Positions 46,687 to 56,147 of a DNA stretch of 64,000 nucleotides are shown here, piece by piece (the first letter of the stretch is position 1; every line of letters begins with the position of its first letter). The notes beneath the pieces were generated by a model. The model ran no database searches. It was given only the letters and a program-made list of their open reading frames with translations, and had not been told where the DNA came from. The translations under genes were made by a program, and so were the position numbers. This DNA is from Parerythrobacter lacustris (lineage in GTDB: Bacteria > Pseudomonadota > Alphaproteobacteria > Sphingomonadales > Sphingomonadaceae), in the NCBI RefSeq assembly GCF_024626475.1, contig NZ_JANKHH010000004.1, positions 248,001 to 312,000 on the forward strand. Direction: 5' to 3'.

Positions 46687-47940
46687 ATGCGCGAACACGT
46701 ACTCAGGCGACAGGTAGTTGAGGAAATGCACCTGCGGCGCTGGCCGCACCTGCCGCCCGAAGGCGAGATCGTTCAGATCGCGTGGGTTGTCGCCCCTGAA
46801 GAGCGCGAGAAGGAACTGCGGCTGCTCAAAACGGGTCTCGCTGACGGTGCTGCGCCACCGAGCCCGAAGGACCGCCACTATTCCGGTCAACTCTACAACG
46901 GTACGGCGTTTGCCTGGGAGCGTCATACAGAGGGCACGAGCGTCACGGTCTTTTTCACTGGCGCACACAGCGACAAGGAGTTTGCCAAAGTCCGCGAATG
47001 GATGGAGCGGTTCCCCGGTCAGGTCGTGCGCGCAACGCATATCAACATCGTGCCAGATGAAGCGGCGGCAGAGGCGATGCTCGAACGCATGCCGTTCCGG
47101 AGCGGAGAAATGGTTTCGTCCCGGCTAGCAGGCGGAAACCGGTTCTGGTCGGACTTCCGGATCCACGAAGGCAATTACGGCCGGGTCTTGATCGCTGCGA
47201 ACGGCTGCGATCCGGTCGCGCTATCGCGATCGGTCCAGCAGCTGCAAGAGCTGGGCAACTACCGCAACATGGCGTTGTTGGCCTTGCCCGAAGTGCGCGA
47301 GCAATGGGTCGAACTGGACGTGGTCGAGCAGCGACTCAGGCAATTCGCGGCCGAGGTTTCCGATCCGAATTCGCGCGACGATATGCTGCTGGAGCAGGTT
47401 TCGGGTCTCTCGCTGGAATTGACCAACCTGTCGAACCGGATCGGTTACCGCCTCGATGCGACCAAGGCCTATGCCGAACTGGTCAGCGAAAGGCTCGAAG
47501 ACCTCCAGCCGGAGCCCATCAGCGGGTTTCATTCGCTGAAGGACTTTGCCCGGCGTCGGTTTCTGCCAGCGGTGCGCACCTGCGCCGCCTACCGCGAGCG
47601 GCTCGACAAGCTGACCGCGCGGAGCGCCGACCTGACCGCCCTGCTTCGGGCACGGGTTGAGACACGGATCGAAAACCAGAACGCGAAGCTGCTCGAATCA
47701 ATGGAACGCAGGGCAGCACAGCAATTGCGCTTGCAACAACTGGTCGAAGGACTGTCGATAGTGGCAATCTCCTACTACGGCGTCAATCTGCTGGCATATG
47801 TGCTGAAGGGCGCAGCGCATGCTGTGCCGTTGGGCGACGTCGATCTCGTCCTGGCTCTCTCGGTGCCGGTCACCATGGCGTTGATCTGGCTGTTCATGCG
47901 GTTGGCCAAACGCAGGCTGCTTAACGATCCCGATCCCTGA
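46687..47940 (+). CDS. DUF3422 family membrane protein
   Basis: A 417-residue DUF3422 protein. A soluble part (1-350) starts EHVLRRQVVEEMHLRRWPHL and holds a long coiled-coil-like region (about 190-360); two helices close the protein (about 354-372 and 382-402). Function unknown. ATG 46687 is preferred for the AGGGG 6 bases upstream; GTG 46681 is an alternative. Confidence 0.88.
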   Translation: MREHVLRRQVVEEMHLRRWPHLPPEGEIVQIAWVVAPEEREKELRLLKTGLADGAAPPSPKDRHYSGQLYNGTAFAWERHTEGTSVTVFFTGAHSDKEFAKVREWMERFPGQVVRATHINIVPDEAAAEAMLERMPFRSGEMVSSRLAGGNRFWSDFRIHEGNYGRVLIAANGCDPVALSRSVQQLQELGNYRNMALLALPEVREQWVELDVVEQRLRQFAAEVSDPNSRDDMLLEQVSGLSLELTNLSNRIGYRLDATKAYAELVSERLEDLQPEPISGFHSLKDFARRRFLPAVRTCAAYRERLDKLTARSADLTALLRARVETRIENQNAKLLESMERRAAQQLRLQQLVEGLSIVAISYYGVNLLAYVLKGAAHAVPLGDVDLVLALSVPVTMALIWLFMRLAKRRLLNDPDP

Positions 47941-48005
47941 ACAACGCCCCTTGCCCAACTTCGCCGCGGCGGTTAACGCTAACGTAAAGTTGCAAGGGAA
48001 AACCC

Positions 48006-48875
48006 ATGGCCGAAAACACTTCCGCACCGTCCCGCTTCGAGGGCACCAGCTCGTACATTGCGACCGAAGACCTGAAGGTCGCGGTCAACGCGGCGGTAAC
48101 CTTGCGCCGCCCGCTGCTGGTCAAGGGTGAGCCGGGTACGGGCAAAACGGTCCTGGCACATGAAATCGCGAAAGCGATCAACGCCCCGCTGATCGAATGG
48201 AACGTCAAATCGACCACCAAGGCGCAGCAAGGCCTCTATGAGTACGATGCCGTCGCTCGTCTGCGTGACGGCCAGCTGGGTGACGAGCGGGTCCACGACA
48301 TTGCGAATTACATCAAGAAGGGCAAGCTGTGGGAGGCCTTCACCTGCCCCGAACTGCCCGTGCTGCTGATCGACGAGATCGACAAGGCCGACATCGAGTT
48401 CCCCAACGACCTGCTGCAGGAACTCGATCGCATGAGCTTCGACGTCTACGAGACCCATGAGACGATTACTGCTGCGGAGCGGCCCGTCGTTGTCATCACG
48501 TCGAACAATGAGAAGGAATTGCCCGACGCGTTCCTGCGCCGCTGCTTCTTCCACTACATCAAGTTTCCCGATCGCGAGACGATGCAGGACATCATCGATG
48601 TCCATTATCCGGGCATTCAAAAGACGCTGGTCAAAAAGGCGATGGATATATTTTACGAGCTGCGCGAAGTTCCCGGCCTGAAGAAAAAGCCGAGCACCAG
48701 CGAGCTGCTCGACTGGCTAAAGCTGCTGCTGAACGAGGATATGCCGCTGGAAGTCCTGCAGGATTCGAACCCCAACAACGCGATCCCGCCTTTGCACGGG
48801 GCTCTGCTCAAGAACGAGCAGGATGTGATGCTGTTCGAACGGCTGGCCTTCATGGCGCGCAGAAACCCGAATTGA
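48006..48875 (+). CDS. MoxR-type AAA+ ATPase
   Basis: A 289-residue AAA+ protein: Walker A GEPGTGKT (41-48), Walker B VLLIDEIDKAD, sensor ITSNNEKELPDAFLRRC. MoxR ATPases act as chaperones for metal insertion or complex maturation and normally lie next to a VWA protein. Here the VWA partner is 3.2 kb downstream on the same strand with two other genes between. Confidence 0.93.
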   Translation: MAENTSAPSRFEGTSSYIATEDLKVAVNAAVTLRRPLLVKGEPGTGKTVLAHEIAKAINAPLIEWNVKSTTKAQQGLYEYDAVARLRDGQLGDERVHDIANYIKKGKLWEAFTCPELPVLLIDEIDKADIEFPNDLLQELDRMSFDVYETHETITAAERPVVVITSNNEKELPDAFLRRCFFHYIKFPDRETMQDIIDVHYPGIQKTLVKKAMDIFYELREVPGLKKKPSTSELLDWLKLLLNEDMPLEVLQDSNPNNAIPPLHGALLKNEQDVMLFERLAFMARRNPN

Positions 48876-48971
48876 CCAAGCGGCGCCGAAATCAATAGTC
48901 GCGTCGCATTTCGACAATATTCGCGAGTATCTTTGAAGTCTGATTGTCCTGCCTGATCACAGGAGGGATTT

Positions 48972-50558
48972 ATGGGTTTTCAATTCTCGCTGCCGAAGAA
49001 TTTCCGCTCGACCGCGGTACTTCTGTCGGCATCCGCGCTTGCACTTGCAGCCTGTGAACAGGTTGGAACCGGTGACAATCCGGCAAACGCGCTCGTCGAG
49101 TTCTGCAGTTCGCCCGCCGCAATGCCGACCGGGTTCGACTATCCGCAGAGCGCGGAAATCCTCGCGGACTGGACCGCCGAGCGCAACGAGGCGAAGGCGC
49201 GCGAACACGGCTGGAACCTGTTCGCGGGGCTTCAGCAGGATGCGGGCGGGCAATGGACCTGGCGCAGCTGGTGCACAGCGCGCCAGGCGTTCGACGGACA
49301 GGTTGCTGCGGCCGATCCGGCAGCAGGTTCCGAACCTGCGAAACTGGCAGCGACAGCGTCGGTCCACGGCAATCTGCCGATGCGGGCGTTCAAGCTCGAC
49401 AATGGCCCGACCACCGGAGACGAGCCGATCAACTTCGATCCGGCGCCGCAATACGCCATTCCGCAGCCGGTGCTCGACTGGCTGGCGGAAGAAGGCAAGA
49501 CCGAGGCCTGCGTCATTCCGGCATCGGGCAACAATTCGGCCTCGCTCGCGCATGGACCGCAGTTCCAGAACAATGGTGATGTGATGGTCGCCGGGGTGAT
49601 CTACAATCAGGATGCCTACGACTGGATCCGCAAGGAACAGCTCTACCAGCCTGCCACCCTCGAATCGCTGCTTCCAGCGAGCGACAAGACGGCACAGATT
49701 GCCGCGTTGCCTTCCGGCTCGATCGTGCTGAAACCGATGATGTGGCCTGTGCCGAAGGACGGCGTCAGCGCGCTTCCGTTGTGGGACGATTACTACAAGC
49801 CCGACGGCGGGCAGTATGCGGGCTTCGAGATCCAGCGCCAATGGAACCGAGCGGTCGCGGTCTCGCTTGGCGAGGCCGAAGTTCCGGAGCGCCTGACCTT
49901 CCTCGAGAAGGCTGGCGTGACCCTTGGTGGTGCGCGGCTTGGCCCGAATGTCTACGACGAGTTCGAGACGGTAGGCATCGACCAGTTCTATCATTTCGAA
50001 CCCGATGTCGGCAGCATGGATGCTTGCGATCGCGCGATCCTCGACCAGTCGGCCTACTACGCTTACGGACGGACTTTCCAGCAGGGGGATGCTCTGGCGC
50101 TGGTGGCGATGCACATCATGACCAAGGAACAGCCGAGCTGGACGTTCCAGAGCGTGTGGTGGAGCGACAGGCCCGACGAGGGTATGCATGCCGCCAACCG
50201 CCCCGACCTGCCCGATGCAAAAGGCCCTTGGCGGCATTACCTGATGACCTCGACCTACGGCTGGCCCGAGGAGAAGGGCGGCTCGACATGGCCGATTGCC
50301 TACAATCCCTATATCGAGCTCGCCGCAGCGCATCCGGTGGCGACCAATTGCCAGAACTGCCACGCGCGCGCCGCTTGGCCCAACGCCAACAACCAGGGCT
50401 ATCTTGCTCCGGACGGGCCCGGCGCGCTCGACGTGTTTTCCTACGACGGCAACGCGATATTCAACGGCCTGATCGGGGTCGATTCGCTGTGGTCGTTGTC
50501 GGACAGAGTGCCGGTGCCCAAGGATAAGCCGACAGCGGCGCCTTCTCCGGCACCATGA
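48972..50558 (+). CDS. Lipoprotein with a single CxxCH haem-binding motif
   Basis: A 528-residue exported lipoprotein (lipobox ALAAC, C28). A single cytochrome c motif C460-x2-C463-H464 lies near the C-terminus (CQNCHARAAWP). The rest, with many Trp and Tyr, matches no family I can name. Position between the MoxR and VWA genes suggests that these may mature or assist it; this is inference. GAGG ribosome site at 48961-48964. Confidence 0.7.
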   Translation: MGFQFSLPKNFRSTAVLLSASALALAACEQVGTGDNPANALVEFCSSPAAMPTGFDYPQSAEILADWTAERNEAKAREHGWNLFAGLQQDAGGQWTWRSWCTARQAFDGQVAAADPAAGSEPAKLAATASVHGNLPMRAFKLDNGPTTGDEPINFDPAPQYAIPQPVLDWLAEEGKTEACVIPASGNNSASLAHGPQFQNNGDVMVAGVIYNQDAYDWIRKEQLYQPATLESLLPASDKTAQIAALPSGSIVLKPMMWPVPKDGVSALPLWDDYYKPDGGQYAGFEIQRQWNRAVAVSLGEAEVPERLTFLEKAGVTLGGARLGPNVYDEFETVGIDQFYHFEPDVGSMDACDRAILDQSAYYAYGRTFQQGDALALVAMHIMTKEQPSWTFQSVWWSDRPDEGMHAANRPDLPDAKGPWRHYLMTSTYGWPEEKGGSTWPIAYNPYIELAAAHPVATNCQNCHARAAWPNANNQGYLAPDGPGALDVFSYDGNAIFNGLIGVDSLWSLSDRVPVPKDKPTAAPSPAP

Positions 50559-50576
50559 AGCCGATGCCGATGCGTC

Positions 50577-51974
50577 CTAGAGCGAGTACGCCACCTCGAA
50601 ATCGCCCCAGCGGCGGCCGTTGATGATCAGCGGGATGTAGACGTTGCGCACGACCACATGGTTTTTGCCGTCGCCTTCCTGGCGATAGACCGCCATCATG
50701 TAGGGTGCATTGCTGCGCTTGGCCTTCTGGTCGATCGCATCGAACAGGATGCGGCCGTTGCGGCAATACATGGTGTCGTGCTGGATGTCGCCGGTGGGTT
50801 GGCGCGACCGATCGGAGATATGGGTCGGCAGGAAGCCGTTCATGTCGGCCTGCGAGCACATGCGGATCGCGCCGCCATCGGCAACCACCCGGTCGAGTAC
50901 AGGCCGCCAATTGGCATCGGTCCAGTCGCTTGCCCGGGTTCGGAAGCGCGGCGGGTTCGAACCGGGCACCTGACGGTAATCCTGATCGAACAATGCGTCG
51001 GTCGATAGCTCGCCTTTGGCGACTGCCTCTTCCGCGATCCGGGCGATCTCGGCAGCGTAGCTGGTCGCCTTCTCCACCATCATGCTGTCGTTGGGGGAAA
51101 GCCCGGCCTTTACGATCCCGTCGAACATCTCGCTCGCGGTCAGTTCCAGCGCCTCCATGTTCGTATGCGCCGCCAGAAGCTTGGCTTCATTGTCGAGCGC
51201 CGCTTTGTCGAAGCTTTCGAGGACGTCCTGCACCCGGTGCACGTGGTCGCTGATCGTGCTGGTCGAGCGGGCGATCTGATCGTTCTGCCGGTCGACTTCC
51301 TCGACCAGTTCGGCCACCCCGCCGATCGTAGCCTCGATCTGGGCGACCGAACTCTTCGCATTCTTGGAGGCTTCGGCACCGTTCTCGATCTGAACGATGA
51401 CGGTGTTCGCCTCCTCGTCCAGTGTGTCGATAGTGCGGGCAATCTCCTCGGTCGCACGGCGGGTTTCTCCGGCGAGGATCTTTACCTCGTTGGCAACTAC
51501 CGCGAACGTCCGCCCTGCATCACCCGCGCGCATCGCTTCGATCGTGGCGTTGAGCGCGAGGATATTGGTGGTCTCGGCGATCTGCTCGATATCCTGCGAG
51601 CTTTTGCGCACTTGCTCCATCGCGGCGGCGAAACCGGTCACGTGCTGGGTGAGCGTTTCGACCAGCTCGAGCAGGTCGGAAATCTGGCCGAGCGAGGACT
51701 GGATCAGTTCGGTGCCCTGCCCCAACCGCTCGATCGCGCGCTCGGACAAAAGCCGCGCCTCGTCGCTTGCCTCGGCGACCTTGCGCTGGTCTTCCTCCAG
51801 TTCAGCAACGGTACCGCGCAGCGCGGAATGCTCGGTGCGAAGACGCTCGGACGTATCGATCACCGCCTTGACGATACCCGCCGCTTCGGAGCAACCGACG
51901 GTGACCTTGCCGCAGCTTTCGGGAATGCGATCGATGGCGTCCTGGTTGCCCGCAGCGATGACTTCATGCTTCAT
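50577..51974 (-). CDS. Cytoplasmic methyl-accepting chemotaxis protein with C-terminal sensor-like domain
   Basis: A 465-residue receptor with no signal peptide or membrane helix. The signalling domain is at about 30-330; the conserved tip is EQIAETTNILALNATIEAMRAGDAGRTFAVVANEV (about 130-164, written across two parts in the family consensus). Unlike usual receptors, the possible sensor is C-terminal (about 343-465) with WRPVLDRVV, C373 and C404, and PLIINGRRWGDFEVAY. A C-terminal domain of this type can bind small ligands or redox groups, but the ligand is unknown. The gene is convergent with the haem-motif lipoprotein and divergent from the VWA gene. Confidence 0.88.
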   Translation of the reverse strand: MKHEVIAAGNQDAIDRIPESCGKVTVGCSEAAGIVKAVIDTSERLRTEHSALRGTVAELEEDQRKVAEASDEARLLSERAIERLGQGTELIQSSLGQISDLLELVETLTQHVTGFAAAMEQVRKSSQDIEQIAETTNILALNATIEAMRAGDAGRTFAVVANEVKILAGETRRATEEIARTIDTLDEEANTVIVQIENGAEASKNAKSSVAQIEATIGGVAELVEEVDRQNDQIARSTSTISDHVHRVQDVLESFDKAALDNEAKLLAAHTNMEALELTASEMFDGIVKAGLSPNDSMMVEKATSYAAEIARIAEEAVAKGELSTDALFDQDYRQVPGSNPPRFRTRASDWTDANWRPVLDRVVADGGAIRMCSQADMNGFLPTHISDRSRQPTGDIQHDTMYCRNGRILFDAIDQKAKRSNAPYMMAVYRQEGDGKNHVVVRNVYIPLIINGRRWGDFEVAYSL

Positions 51975-52086
51975 GTGTTGTGTTCCGCCCCGAATTTCTC
52001 GCGGACCGGGTTACGTCGGCGTGGTTACCATCGCGTTAAGTCGATCCGGGCTGGCGCGGCGGAAAATGTCGTTGTAGGCAGCCGTC

Positions 52087-53271
52087 ATGTTCTTCAATTT
52101 CGTCGACGAGCTGCGCGAGGCCGGCATCGGTGCCTCCTTCAAGGAACACCTCACCTTGCTGGAGGCGCTCGACAAGGATGTGATCGAGCAGACGCCCGAG
52201 GCATTCTACTACCTCTCGCGCGCCACCTTCGTGAAGGACGAAGGCATGCTCGACCGCTTCGACCAGGTGTTCCACAAGGTCTTCAAGGGAATCATGACCG
52301 ATTACGGCCAGAACCCGGTCGACATTCCGGAAGACTGGCTGAAAGCGGTGGCGGAGAAGTTCCTGACCGAAGAGGAAATGGCCGCGATCAAGTCGCTGAG
52401 CGACTGGGACGAAATCATGGAGACGCTGAAGAAGCGGCTCGAGGAACAGGAAAAGCGCCACCAGGGCGGCAACAAGTGGATCGGAACCGGAGGCACATCG
52501 CCGTTCGGCAATTCGGGCTACAACCCCGAAGGCGTGCGGATCGGCGGCGAAAGCAAGCACAAGCGCGCGCTCAAGGTGTGGGAAAAGCGCGAGTTCAAGA
52601 ACCTCGACAACACCAAGGAACTGGGCACCCGCAACATCAAGATGGCGCTCCGCCGTCTGCGCAAGTTCGCGCGCGAAGGCGCGGCGGACGAGCTCGACAT
52701 TCCCGGCACCATCGACGGGACGGCGCGGCAGGGCTGGCTCGACATCAGGATGCGGCCCGAACGGCGCAATGCGGTCAAGCTGCTGCTGTTCCTCGATGTC
52801 GGCGGATCGATGGACCCGTTCATCAAGCTGTGCGAGGAGCTGTTCAGCGCGGCCACCAGCGAGTTCAAGAACCTCGAATTCTTCTACTTCCACAACTGCC
52901 TCTACGAAGGCGTGTGGAAGGACAACAAGCGCCGCTGGCAGGAACGCACCAAGACCTGGGACGTGCTCCACAAATACGGGCACGATTACAAGGTAATCTT
53001 CGTCGGCGATGCTGCGATGAGCCCCTACGAGATCACCCACCCCGGCGGCAGCGTCGAGCATATGAACGAGGAAGCCGGCGCGACCTGGATGCAGCGGGTC
53101 ACCAACACCTACCCCGCGACGGTGTGGCTGAACCCGGTGCCCGAAAAGCAGTGGAGCTATTCGCAGTCGACCAAGGTGATGAAGCACCTGGTGAACGACC
53201 GGATGTATGCTCTCACGCTTGACGGGCTGGATGATGCGATGCGGGAGCTGAGCCGGAAGCACGGAGCTTGA
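52087..53271 (+). CDS. VWA-domain (CoxE-like) protein
   Basis: A 394-residue protein with an N-terminal helical part and a VWA domain whose metal-site motif is D237-V-G239-G-S241, so the first serine of the usual DxSxS is glycine. A basic, glycine-rich middle (about 135-160) precedes it. It is the likely partner of the MoxR ATPase upstream. The stop overlaps the next gene by 4 bases. Confidence 0.9.
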   Translation: MFFNFVDELREAGIGASFKEHLTLLEALDKDVIEQTPEAFYYLSRATFVKDEGMLDRFDQVFHKVFKGIMTDYGQNPVDIPEDWLKAVAEKFLTEEEMAAIKSLSDWDEIMETLKKRLEEQEKRHQGGNKWIGTGGTSPFGNSGYNPEGVRIGGESKHKRALKVWEKREFKNLDNTKELGTRNIKMALRRLRKFAREGAADELDIPGTIDGTARQGWLDIRMRPERRNAVKLLLFLDVGGSMDPFIKLCEELFSAATSEFKNLEFFYFHNCLYEGVWKDNKRRWQERTKTWDVLHKYGHDYKVIFVGDAAMSPYEITHPGGSVEHMNEEAGATWMQRVTNTYPATVWLNPVPEKQWSYSQSTKVMKHLVNDRMYALTLDGLDDAMRELSRKHGA

Positions 53272-53930
53272 GCGACGACGGGATCGAATTGCCCGCGGGG
53301 ATTGCCCTAGACGACCCTCGCCTGATCGCGGCAGCGGCGCCGTACACTTACGATCTGCCTTGGCCTGATGAGATCGCCGCGCTGGCGCCAGGAGACGGGG
53401 TGCAGGCAATCTTTCGCGAAATCGGCGGCGGACGGAAATACTCGGCCGAGCGGATGTGGGTGACCATTGAGCAAATCGCCGACGGCTTTGTCGCAGGTTA
53501 CCTTGATAACGATCCGTTTGACATGCCATCGATCAAGCACCGCGATCGGGTGCGAATTCCGCTCACTCACGTGATCTCCTGCACCTATGTCGATGGAAAG
53601 GAACGCCCCGTCGTACCGGAGCGTCGCAGGTACTGGGACCGCTGCTTCGTTGATGCCTGCGTGGTCGAAGGCCGCAGCCACGCGGACTACCTGTACCGCG
53701 AAGAACCGGACATGACCCGGGAAGGCGATGAGAACCCGGACAGCGGCTGGCGAATCCGGGGCACAGACGAAACCATCGCCGAGGACGAGCGACTTGGCGA
53801 GAAGCCGATGTACATCGCGCTCGGCAAAGTCCTCAACTCCGACGATCGCTGGCTCCACCTGATCGACCGCGAGATCGGGTGTGCGTTCCAGTGGGACGCT
53901 GACCGCGACAAATATATCGAACTGCAATGA
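53268..53930 (+). CDS. Two-domain DUF2314 / DUF2185-like protein
   Basis: A 220-residue protein. Residues about 58-105 (SAERMWVTIEQIADGFVAGYL and onward) match DUF2314; residues about 140-215 (YLYREEPDMTREGDENPDSGW, ending near the middle) match DUF2185, related to the Imm33 immunity family. TTG 53268 overlaps the VWA stop; GGAAG lies 8 bases upstream. Function unknown. Confidence 0.75.
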   Translation: MSDDGIELPAGIALDDPRLIAAAAPYTYDLPWPDEIAALAPGDGVQAIFREIGGGRKYSAERMWVTIEQIADGFVAGYLDNDPFDMPSIKHRDRVRIPLTHVISCTYVDGKERPVVPERRRYWDRCFVDACVVEGRSHADYLYREEPDMTREGDENPDSGWRIRGTDETIAEDERLGEKPMYIALGKVLNSDDRWLHLIDREIGCAFQWDADRDKYIELQ

Positions 53931-54772
53931 ATTCACCCCGCCACTCACGTTTCGAGGCCATCCGGCTCCGGTTCGAAGCCTTCGATCCCAGCACCGGCTG
54001 GCGGCTCTGGCTCTATGAATTCCTGCTGTTCGGCTTCAAGCAGGGTTGGGCCTGCCTGTTCGGCGGCCTGTTGCTGTTCCTGCTGCTGGCGACGCACTTT
54101 CTCTACCCTGAGAACGCGCCGCTGCACCGCTACGATTTCCTCACCCTCGCAGCCGTCGCTATCCAGGCAGGAATGCTGTTGTTCCGGCTTGAAACCTGGG
54201 ACGAGGCCAAGGTCATCCTGATTTTCCACGTGGTCGGCACGGTGATGGAGCTGTTCAAGACCGCCGCCGGATCGTGGATCTATCCCGAGGAAAGCCTGCT
54301 GCACATCGGCGCGGTGCCGCTGTTCTCCGGCTTTATGTACGCGGCCGTCGGCAGCTATATCGCGCGGGTATGGCGGATCTTCGATTTCCGCTTCAGCCAT
54401 TATCCACCCAAGTGGGCGACCTGGCTGCTGGCGGCGGCGATTTACGTCAACTTCTTCGCCCACCACTGGACGGTCGATATCCGCCTCGGCCTGTTCGCGG
54501 TGACCGCACTGCTGTTCTGGCGGACCAGAGTCCATTTCCGCAACTGGCGTGAGCACCGCTGGATGCCGCTGCTGGTCGGCTTCGGCCTTGTCGCGCTGTT
54601 TATCTGGTTCGCAGAAAACATCGGCACATTCGCCAATGCATGGAGCTATCCGGGGCAAGAGGATGGGTGGGAGATGGTCCACATCTCCAAGCTAGGCAGC
54701 TGGTACCTGCTGATGTTGATCAGCTTTGTGCTGGTGAGCCTGGTGCAGCCGGTGCGGGCGCCGGAGCGCTGA
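53927..54772 (+). CDS. DUF817 membrane protein
   Basis: A 281-residue membrane protein with about seven hydrophobic segments; family traits include LYEFLLFGFKQGWACLFGG, GSWIYPE and WVSKLGSWYLLM-like ends (here HISKLGSWYLLM). Function unknown. It overlaps the previous gene by 4 bases and, convergently, the MFS gene by 53 bases. Confidence 0.9.
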   Translation: MNSPRHSRFEAIRLRFEAFDPSTGWRLWLYEFLLFGFKQGWACLFGGLLLFLLLATHFLYPENAPLHRYDFLTLAAVAIQAGMLLFRLETWDEAKVILIFHVVGTVMELFKTAAGSWIYPEESLLHIGAVPLFSGFMYAAVGSYIARVWRIFDFRFSHYPPKWATWLLAAAIYVNFFAHHWTVDIRLGLFAVTALLFWRTRVHFRNWREHRWMPLLVGFGLVALFIWFAENIGTFANAWSYPGQEDGWEMVHISKLGSWYLLMLISFVLVSLVQPVRAPER

Positions 54773-56066
54773 CCGCGTTCTTACGGTCAAGTTCCGCGTT
54801 CAACCTCAGGCTGGCCCGCCAGAAGAAGAACGCCGGGATGAAGCCGAGCCACGCCGCACCGAACAGCACCCAGCGCACGCTTTCGGTGCCCGCCATCGGC
54901 TCCAGCCAGTCCGACAGCGCACCGAACACGAACGGCCCGAGGCCCAGACCGATGAGGTTCTGCCCGAACAACATGACCGACGCTGCAACCGCGCGAAGCT
55001 CCTTGCGCACCAGCCCTTGCACACAGGCATAGGCGGGGCCGTAATAGGCGGCGTTGAGGATGGTCGGAACGAGGATCAGCAGCCCCGCAACCCACCATAG
55101 CGGCGCGCCGTAGCCGAGGAACTGGATCGGCGCGGCAACCGCCATGCCAACCGCAGGCAGCGTAAGGATATGGCGCCGGTTTATCTGACCGAACCGGTCG
55201 GCGGCCCACCCGCCGAGCCAGGTGCCGAACACGCCGGCGATCCCCAGTGTAACCGAACCGATCAGGCCCACCTCGGTGGTGGTCAGTCCGTGGCTGCGGA
55301 TGAACAACGAAAGCGTCCATAGCCCCTTGCCGTAGGCGAGGAACGCGGCAAACGATGCGGCAACCAGCAGAAGCACATAGGCACGCGAATTGAAGATTTC
55401 CGCAATCGCCTTGCCGACCGGAACTTGTGGCGGAGCAACCGGAGCGGCCTCGGTCTTGGCGAGCCCCAGCCTGCGCGGTTCGCGCAGCAGAAAGGGCAGC
55501 AGGAGCGCCAGAATGATGCCCGGCGCACCGACCAGCATGAGCGCGGCGCGCCAGCCCCAGATATCGTTGACCGTGCCGCCGATCACCAGCCCCAGCAGGG
55601 TTCCGATCGGCACCCCCATCCCGTAAAAAGCAATCGCCGAAGCGCGTTTCTCCGGCGGAACAGCATCGCTGATGAGGCTGTGCGCCGCCGGCGTGCACCC
55701 CGCCTCGCCCACCCCGACGCCCACCCGCGCCAGTGCCATTTGCCAGAAGTTCTGCGCAAATCCGCACACCGCCGTCATGCCCGACCAGATGATCAGCGAT
55801 ACCGAAATGAGCGACACGCGGTTGGTACTGCCGCGATCGGCGTAGCGGGCGATCGGGATGCCCAGCACGGCGTAAAACACCGCGAAGGCCGGTCCGGCGA
55901 GCAGCCCCAGTTGGGTGTCACTGAGCCCCAGTTCGCCCTTGATCGGCTCGGCAAGGATATTGAGAATCTGGCGATCGAGGAAGTTCAGGATGTAGACGAG
56001 CAGGAGGATCCACATCGTCGCGCGTATCGATCGCTGCGAAGCATCGGTACCGGTTACTGCGGTCAT
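54720..56066 (-). CDS. MFS transporter, spinster-like type
   Basis: A 448-residue 12-helix carrier. Signs of the Spns-like group: NFLDRQILNILAEPIKGELGLSD (in two parts), LGIPIARYADR and GVGVGEAGCTPAAHSLISD. Substrate unknown. The alanine/proline-rich C-terminal tail overlaps the DUF817 gene on the other strand by 53 bases. Confidence 0.88.
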   Translation of the reverse strand: MTAVTGTDASQRSIRATMWILLLVYILNFLDRQILNILAEPIKGELGLSDTQLGLLAGPAFAVFYAVLGIPIARYADRGSTNRVSLISVSLIIWSGMTAVCGFAQNFWQMALARVGVGVGEAGCTPAAHSLISDAVPPEKRASAIAFYGMGVPIGTLLGLVIGGTVNDIWGWRAALMLVGAPGIILALLLPFLLREPRRLGLAKTEAAPVAPPQVPVGKAIAEIFNSRAYVLLLVAASFAAFLAYGKGLWTLSLFIRSHGLTTTEVGLIGSVTLGIAGVFGTWLGGWAADRFGQINRRHILTLPAVGMAVAAPIQFLGYGAPLWWVAGLLILVPTILNAAYYGPAYACVQGLVRKELRAVAASVMLFGQNLIGLGLGPFVFGALSDWLEPMAGTESVRWVLFGAAWLGFIPAFFFWRASLRLNAELDRKNAVSAPAPAPAAPGSPAQS

Positions 56067-56147
56067 TCGGGGGCTCTCCTCACACGCGGGCTTACCCCCT
56101 CGCCGGGACCGAACCTTGCCGACAGCGCCAGTCAGGTCAAGCGCCGA

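Noticed and set aside
45178-47040. Long open frame opposite the serine hydrolase and DUF3422 genes
   Set aside because: Spans two well-supported genes and the gap between them, with no family match.
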